This document shows, in pieces, positions 59,576 to 64,000 of a stretch of DNA of 64,000 nucleotides. The position numbers and the translations under genes are program-made. The notes beneath the pieces are model-generated. The model was not told where the DNA came from. It was given only the letters and a program-made list of their open reading frames with translations, and searched no databases. Origin of the DNA: Gymnopus androsaceus JB14 (lineage: Eukaryota; Basidiomycota; Agaricomycetes; Agaricales; Omphalotaceae); assembly GCA_009733575.1 (NCBI GenBank), contig ML769459.1, positions 124,001 to 188,000 on the forward strand, read 5' to 3'. Numbering within the stretch: position 1 is the stretch's first letter; every line of letters starts with the position of its first letter.

Positions 59576-60810
59576 TTACAATGCTGCGATACTTCTGATA
59601 CCCAACTCTCTTGTCAATCCGCAACGGTCTTTGTCTAGTCCCTGCGCGCTCTCGAACGCTTTGATGAGGGAGGCTTGACCTTCGTCAATCCTGTAAGGTT
59701 CGAAACGATTAGCACTGATTGTTTAGCGTAAGAGCAGAAGGTAAGAAGCATGTACCAGTTTACTGCGTGCCCCTGTTTCTCCAAGAGCAGCTTCACTGTT
59801 GTCCAGCTGAATCTTGCGACTCTGGGAAAACCAAAAGTGGGATCGAGACACGTTTTCAACCAAGCTTGAGTTTTTGGGTCTATGATGCTTCAGTGTTTTG
59901 CTCGACAGTAAAATTTGCTTCAACGTACCTGATGGATAGCCGGACCCCAATTCTACATCAGGAGGCATATACTCTGATTCTTCATACGTCCAATCCTCTA
60001 GACATGCATCTCTTGTAACTTTGGCTGCTACACTTGCAGCTCCGACAATCTTGTATTTGAAGTCGGCCTTGGACTCAACTGTGAACTCGATCCCAGGGAA
60101 CTGGTTTGACAGGTAGGCTTGATATGTGGATGTTGTTCCCAGAGCGTCAACGTATACCTATTACCAGTGTTCAGTGTTACTCGTAGTCATTTGTCTGTAG
60201 TGTACCTCGGATAGACGTATTCCCTTGTCTAATACATCACGGATGAGCATCACAGTAGCGTCCTGAGATTGTCGGTTTAGATTCGTCGGTGGTCGTCTGA
60301 GCATGCCGCTGGATATAGCTTGTGGGCTGGACACGTTTGATGAATAAAGAGAAGAATAAAATGGCCGTGAAAGAGCACCTTATAACTCGAACAGACCACC
60401 CCAAGTTATCTGGATCTGAGCGCAAAGTTTCGAGCAGACTGGACCTTATTTGTGGCGTCAAGGTTTTGGAATCTATGCTGCTATAAGTCGAGGTGCAAAA
60501 GGCATATATGTTGTATTGGCATACCTGCAAACCCAAGTTCTTCTAATTGATTATCGCGGTACGCTGCTGGGCAATATGCAACGCCATAAACCAGTGGGCC
60601 GAGTACAGGCCCTATTAAAGTTAAAGAATTAGAACCAGAATTAATTTGCTGAAAATACAGCGAGAACTGACCACGACCAGCTTCGTCTACACCAAGGATA
60701 TATGGTCCTTCAGCAGTGGGGGTTGGAGCGTGATAAGTGTACGAATCCGTAAGCGGAGTTGAAGGTCCTGGAGCTGAGGGAACTTTAATAATTTCAGACT
60801 CGGATTCCAT
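59576..60810 (-). CDS. RNH201: Ribonuclease H2 catalytic subunit A
   Basis: It cuts RNA in RNA-DNA hybrids and single ribonucleotides in DNA. ATG at 60810 (MESESEIIKVPSAPG). The type 2 RNase H motifs are present: ILGVDEAGRG-PVLGPLVYG (catalytic Asp and Glu, with an intron between Gly-Arg-Gly and Pro), DSKTLTPQIR (Asp in DSK), VYVDALGTTSTYQAYL (Asp) and SKADFKYKIVGAASVAAKVTRD (last catalytic Asp region). DPTFGFPRVARFSW, INRFEPYRIDEGQASL and the end LGIRSIAAL follow, with the stop at 59578-59576. Six or so exons join in frame. It is tail to tail with SNU66 (92 bp apart) and head to head with CDC23 (75 bp between start codons). Confidence 0.93.
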
Positions 60811-60885
60811 GGTGGTGGTCAACGTTCAACGCGTGTTGTTTACGCGTTGTTTGGTCAAGCTTCTTGTTTCTCCGCCATCATCATC
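60811..60885. promoter_or_regulatory. 75-bp bidirectional promoter between RNH201 and CDC23
   Basis: The two start codons face away from each other across only 75 bp. The gap holds two copies of ACGCGT-like sequence (AACGCGTGTTG and TACGCGTTG), the MluI cell-cycle box core seen in promoters of DNA-synthesis and cell-cycle genes in yeasts. This would fit a nuclease and an APC subunit. Confidence 0.6.
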
Positions 60886-63268
60886 ATGGCAAATCGGACG
60901 CATTCAGATTCGGATATTGTGCAGGATCTTCGGGACTCTGTCAGAGAGTGTTCAAGCAGAGGGTTGCTTTCAGCCACTAAATGGTGAGCAATCCTTTCTT
61001 CTGCAATTTTTTTTGTTTCTTAGTTTCTTCATTCAGGTCGTCCGAGCTACTCTTGTCGATTCCTGCATCCAGAAGACTGTCATCGCATCAGGCAAAGCGT
61101 CTCTCAACTTTTTCTACCTCAACACCTGCTCGATCTCGCTCGCCGCGTCCATCGTTATCCTTTGTCGATCAATCACCGGTTCCCACTCAAATATTATCCC
61201 AACTTTCTCAATCTTCAGCTCCTGCTAGACACCCTCATGCTCCTCCACTAGCTCAAAAATACGAATCAGTGGAACTCGATCTCCGAGAGGAAGACTCCTT
61301 AGCTACCGCTAGAATATGCTTTGAAGCGAAAGAGTATTCTCGCGTATCCGTCCTCCTTGCTGGCTGCATGAGTCCTACAGCACGGTTCATGTCTGCGTAC
61401 AGTCGCTTTCTGGTGGGTATATCCCTATATACTACATTACCTCGACGTAACATTCAAAGCTAGGTATCAGAGCACAGCGCCAATTTGGAATGGCACAAGT
61501 ACGATGGTAAGGACATTACTTTTGTGGAAATGCGGTCTTTATAACTCTTTCGTAGATACTCGGCACCAACCTCCTGAACCGATAAACTATACTATCCAGG
61601 AACTACTTCAAGAGGTTATGAACGACACTGACCCATGGCTCCTTCTTCTGTACGTGAACGCGCAGTTATTCATTCGGGTTTCGGCCTGATCAACTCGAAG
61701 GAAGGCAATCTTTCTTTCCCGTCTATCGCGGCGAGAAGAGGCTATAGAAAGTACTATACTGTCGATTGCCGGCTTTCCTTGGAATTGGTCTACCTGGGCT
61801 CTTCTTAGCAGTTGCATACGAGATGGCGAAGAGGTAGCTGTCCTTTCCCTGCGCTCATCAGCGAAGCTAATTACTCCCAAAGCTAACAGCGCTTCTCCCA
61901 CTGTTACCTCTTCCTCCAACTCATCCCCTGGTTCAAATGTTTCAAATTAAAACATTAAATGAACTCCAAAATCCTTCAGAGAATGAAGTCGGCCTTTGTG
62001 ATCGCCTCCTGGGTTCTGATTACTTTTCAGGAAGCCTATGGCTCATGACACAACGCGCCACCGCGCTTTACCATCTCCACGATTTTTCCCAAGCCGAAGC
62101 CCAGTTTGACCGAATCCTTTCTCTAGATCCATACAGAATCGATGATATTGACGTTCTCTCCAATATTCTGTACGTTACCAACAACCGCTTGAAGCTCACC
62201 CGGTTGGCAAATGAGTTCTTGGCTATCGACAAAGACCGACCTGAGGTTTGCTGTCTAGTTGGTGCGTTGATTGATCTTTCTGCCTCCCCAGGATGTAACT
62301 GTCTTCCAGGAAATCACTATTCTCTCCGAGCAGAACACGTCAAAGCAATCAAATACTTTCGACGTGCGACGCAGCTGGACAGAACATACCTTTCTGCTTG
62401 GACTCTGATGGGGCATGAATACGTCGAGGTCAAGAACTCGCATGCAGCAATTGAAGCGTATCGTCGAGCAGTTAGTATGTATATTTCGCTACGCTGATAT
62501 GTAGATATACTTATGCTGACCGGCTTTAGATGTTAGCAGGAAAGACTATCGCGCTTGGTACGGTCTCGGTCAAGCTTACGAGCTCTTGAATATGCATGAG
62601 TATGCGCTGCATTATTACCAGTATGCGACAGCTTTGAGGTACATGGTCCTCCTTTACATTCGTGGATTCACTTGTAAACCATTTTCATAGGCCTTACGAT
62701 GTCCGATTATGGCAAGCTCAAGGAATGTGTTACGAAGAGATGGGAAGGCGAGTCAAGTTGTTCAATGAACACTCTCTTTGGTTTAAGCACTCACGATACT
62801 CGTGTAGATTGCGAGAAGCAGTAGAATGTCTTAAACGCGCTCTGATTCCAGCAGACCCTCATGAAATCACTATCAACTTGATGCTAGCTCGAATCTATCG
62901 AGATCTCGACGAGAAAGCTGAGGCGGTGGCATACCATCGACGTGTAGTGGAAGTTTGTCAAGCTGACCGTTGAGTATACATCCCAGCGCCTCTACTAACT
63001 AACAGTAACACGCGATTTTTTTTCTCTCAGTCCGTCCAGTACAAGATTACGCCAAATCAAGCTGGAGGTCGCTGCGTATCAACTCAAAAATCCGGATGGA
63101 GACTTGGTATTGGCGCAAGAATATCTGGAGCGCGTGGCATCGAGTAACGCCGAGGAGGTGAATACGGCTGTAGAGATGCTGAAAACGGTGAAAGCGGCTA
63201 TACAAGATAGAGAGACCAAGGAAGAGGAGAAAGGCAAAATGAACCCAGAGATGAGTCCGGAGGCGTAG
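60886..63268 (+). CDS. CDC23: Anaphase-promoting complex subunit Cdc23/Apc8
   Basis: This is a TPR subunit of the APC/C ubiquitin ligase that controls mitotic exit. ATG at 60886 ([20 protein letters not shown]). The N-terminal part has a Ser/Pro-rich insert, then [92 protein letters not shown] units follow: [116 protein letters not shown] and [14 protein letters not shown]. The end is [17 protein letters not shown]...MSPEA (63266-63268). The match to Cdc23 rather than Cdc27 rests on the [10 protein letters not shown]...YYQYA and C-terminal blocks. About eleven exons; one base seems missing near 63060. Confidence 0.92.
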
Positions 63269-63741
63269 TGGTCGCTGATACTGTATCTTCTCATGTTTGT
63301 ATAATACAGTTTGCCTTTGGGGTCGAATGGAAGCAAATTCGAGAGGAAAGAAATATGTGTTCCAATAAGGTCGAGTTATCTAGTGAAGTCGTGCATTTCC
63401 ACCTCCATGCTCAACAATTAGCCGAGTTGGAAGCAGAGAAAAATTATCGAGTCAATTGTACCTATAAAAGTATCAAATCTACCAAAACTACGGACATGTC
63501 CGGTAACAAAGAAACTTGATTAAGTATGGCTCCCCCTGGCAGCTAGAGCGTTTTGTAGACATTGTTCGCGAAGTTTCCGCCCCAGTACGAGTATAGGTAC
63601 TACTCTAGTGAGCTCCGTGAGTTGAGAAACGATCAAGGAAGCTTTATTGTACATCGACTTTGAATCCTCGAGATCGTCAGTCGGGACCCTCTTCTCTACT
63701 AAACACTAATAAATATGCTATGCAAAACAGGCCTTCATCAT
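63269..63741. other. Intergenic, no gene seen
   Basis: It lies between the 3' ends of two convergent genes. I find no supported open frame. Confidence 0.55.
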
Positions 63742-64000
63742 TTACTTCATCCACCATAACGAAGTGTCAATCATATTAAATCCCCAAAAGACTGCCTGTG
63801 CTCTCCCTGTAGCCGAGTGGCTTCTGAGATAAGTTGGTCTTCCATCAGGACTAGTAGTTGAGATTCCAATATACCCATCTCCCAGTGCGACTTTCTCAAG
63901 TGATGCACAGGAAATCATCAACTTCTCTGCAAGAAATTCATAGTGGGTTAATGCGTTATCTGGTTCCGGAAGGTCCGACTCCGTCCCAGCAATTAGCTCA
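63742..64000 (-). CDS. 3' end of an unknown gene (partial)
   Basis: The minus strand is open from the right edge down to TAA at 63744-63742, 85 codons without a start. It reads ELIAGTESDLPEPDN, HYEFLAEKLMISCASLEKV, LGDGYIGISTTSPDGRPTYL, RSHSATGRAQAVFWGFN and ends DTSLWWMK. The sense-codon run, the lack of introns and the composition support a real C-terminus. I recognise no family. Confidence 0.6.
   Translation of the reverse strand, partial: ELIAGTESDLPEPDNALTHYEFLAEKLMISCASLEKVALGDGYIGISTTSPDGRPTYLRSHSATGRAQAVFWGFNMIDTSLWWMK

Noticed and set aside
1..64000. tRNA and rRNA genes
   Set aside because: I looked for T-loop-like GTTCGAATC and B-box patterns and conserved rRNA motifs and found none that fold convincingly; a covariance-model scan would be decisive.

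Overview
The window is nuclear DNA of a filamentous basidiomycete, most likely an agaricomycete (mushroom) genome. Genes are dense, on both strands, and cut by many short GT-AG introns of about 45-70 bp. The gene families fit: intron-rich Zn2Cys6 regulators, a secreted 3-carboxymuconate-cyclase-like protein, a GPI-anchored Ser/Thr-rich protein and a lactose-permease-like sugar porter. I see no tRNA, rRNA, CRISPR or prokaryotic feature.

Layout. 1-1595: 3' end of a coiled-coil protein. 2279-10512: two tandem Zn2Cys6 transcription-factor genes on the minus strand; the left copy is interrupted by an 861-bp inverted-repeat element flanked by TA, and the right copy shows the empty site. 10734-12756: ammonium transporter. 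14873-20628: complete Ty1/copia LTR retrotransposon with a 5-bp target duplication and nearly identical LTRs, but a frame-broken gag-pol. 20634-23500: degenerate duplicated sequence. 23502-26007: intracellular-type GH13 alpha-amylase. 26093-32816: two amidase genes made by a segmental duplication that also carried the last amylase exon. 33418-36399: an unknown gene divergent from a mitochondrial RMD1/RMND1-family gene.

From 37.5 kb on the region is compact and largely housekeeping: secreted beta-propeller protein, SQT1/AAMP WD40 protein, protein disulfide isomerase, endonuclease/exonuclease/phosphatase protein, GPI-anchored protein, MFS sugar porter, complex I 9.5-kDa subunit and ERG28 (head to head, 69 bp between start codons), a large disordered protein, SNU66/SART1, RNase H2 subunit A and CDC23/APC8 (head to head, 75 bp apart), then the 3' part of another gene.

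The genes do not form one pathway. The left part (regulators, ammonium transporter, amylase, amidases, transposons) looks like an accessory, nutrient-related and repeat-rich block; the right part is core eukaryotic machinery. A striking overall feature is that many conserved genes, and each amidase copy at a different place, carry one-base insertions or deletions that break an otherwise continuous spliced reading frame. This looks more like consensus indel error in the assembly than gene decay. Exon limits below were worked out by eye from splice sites and family knowledge.
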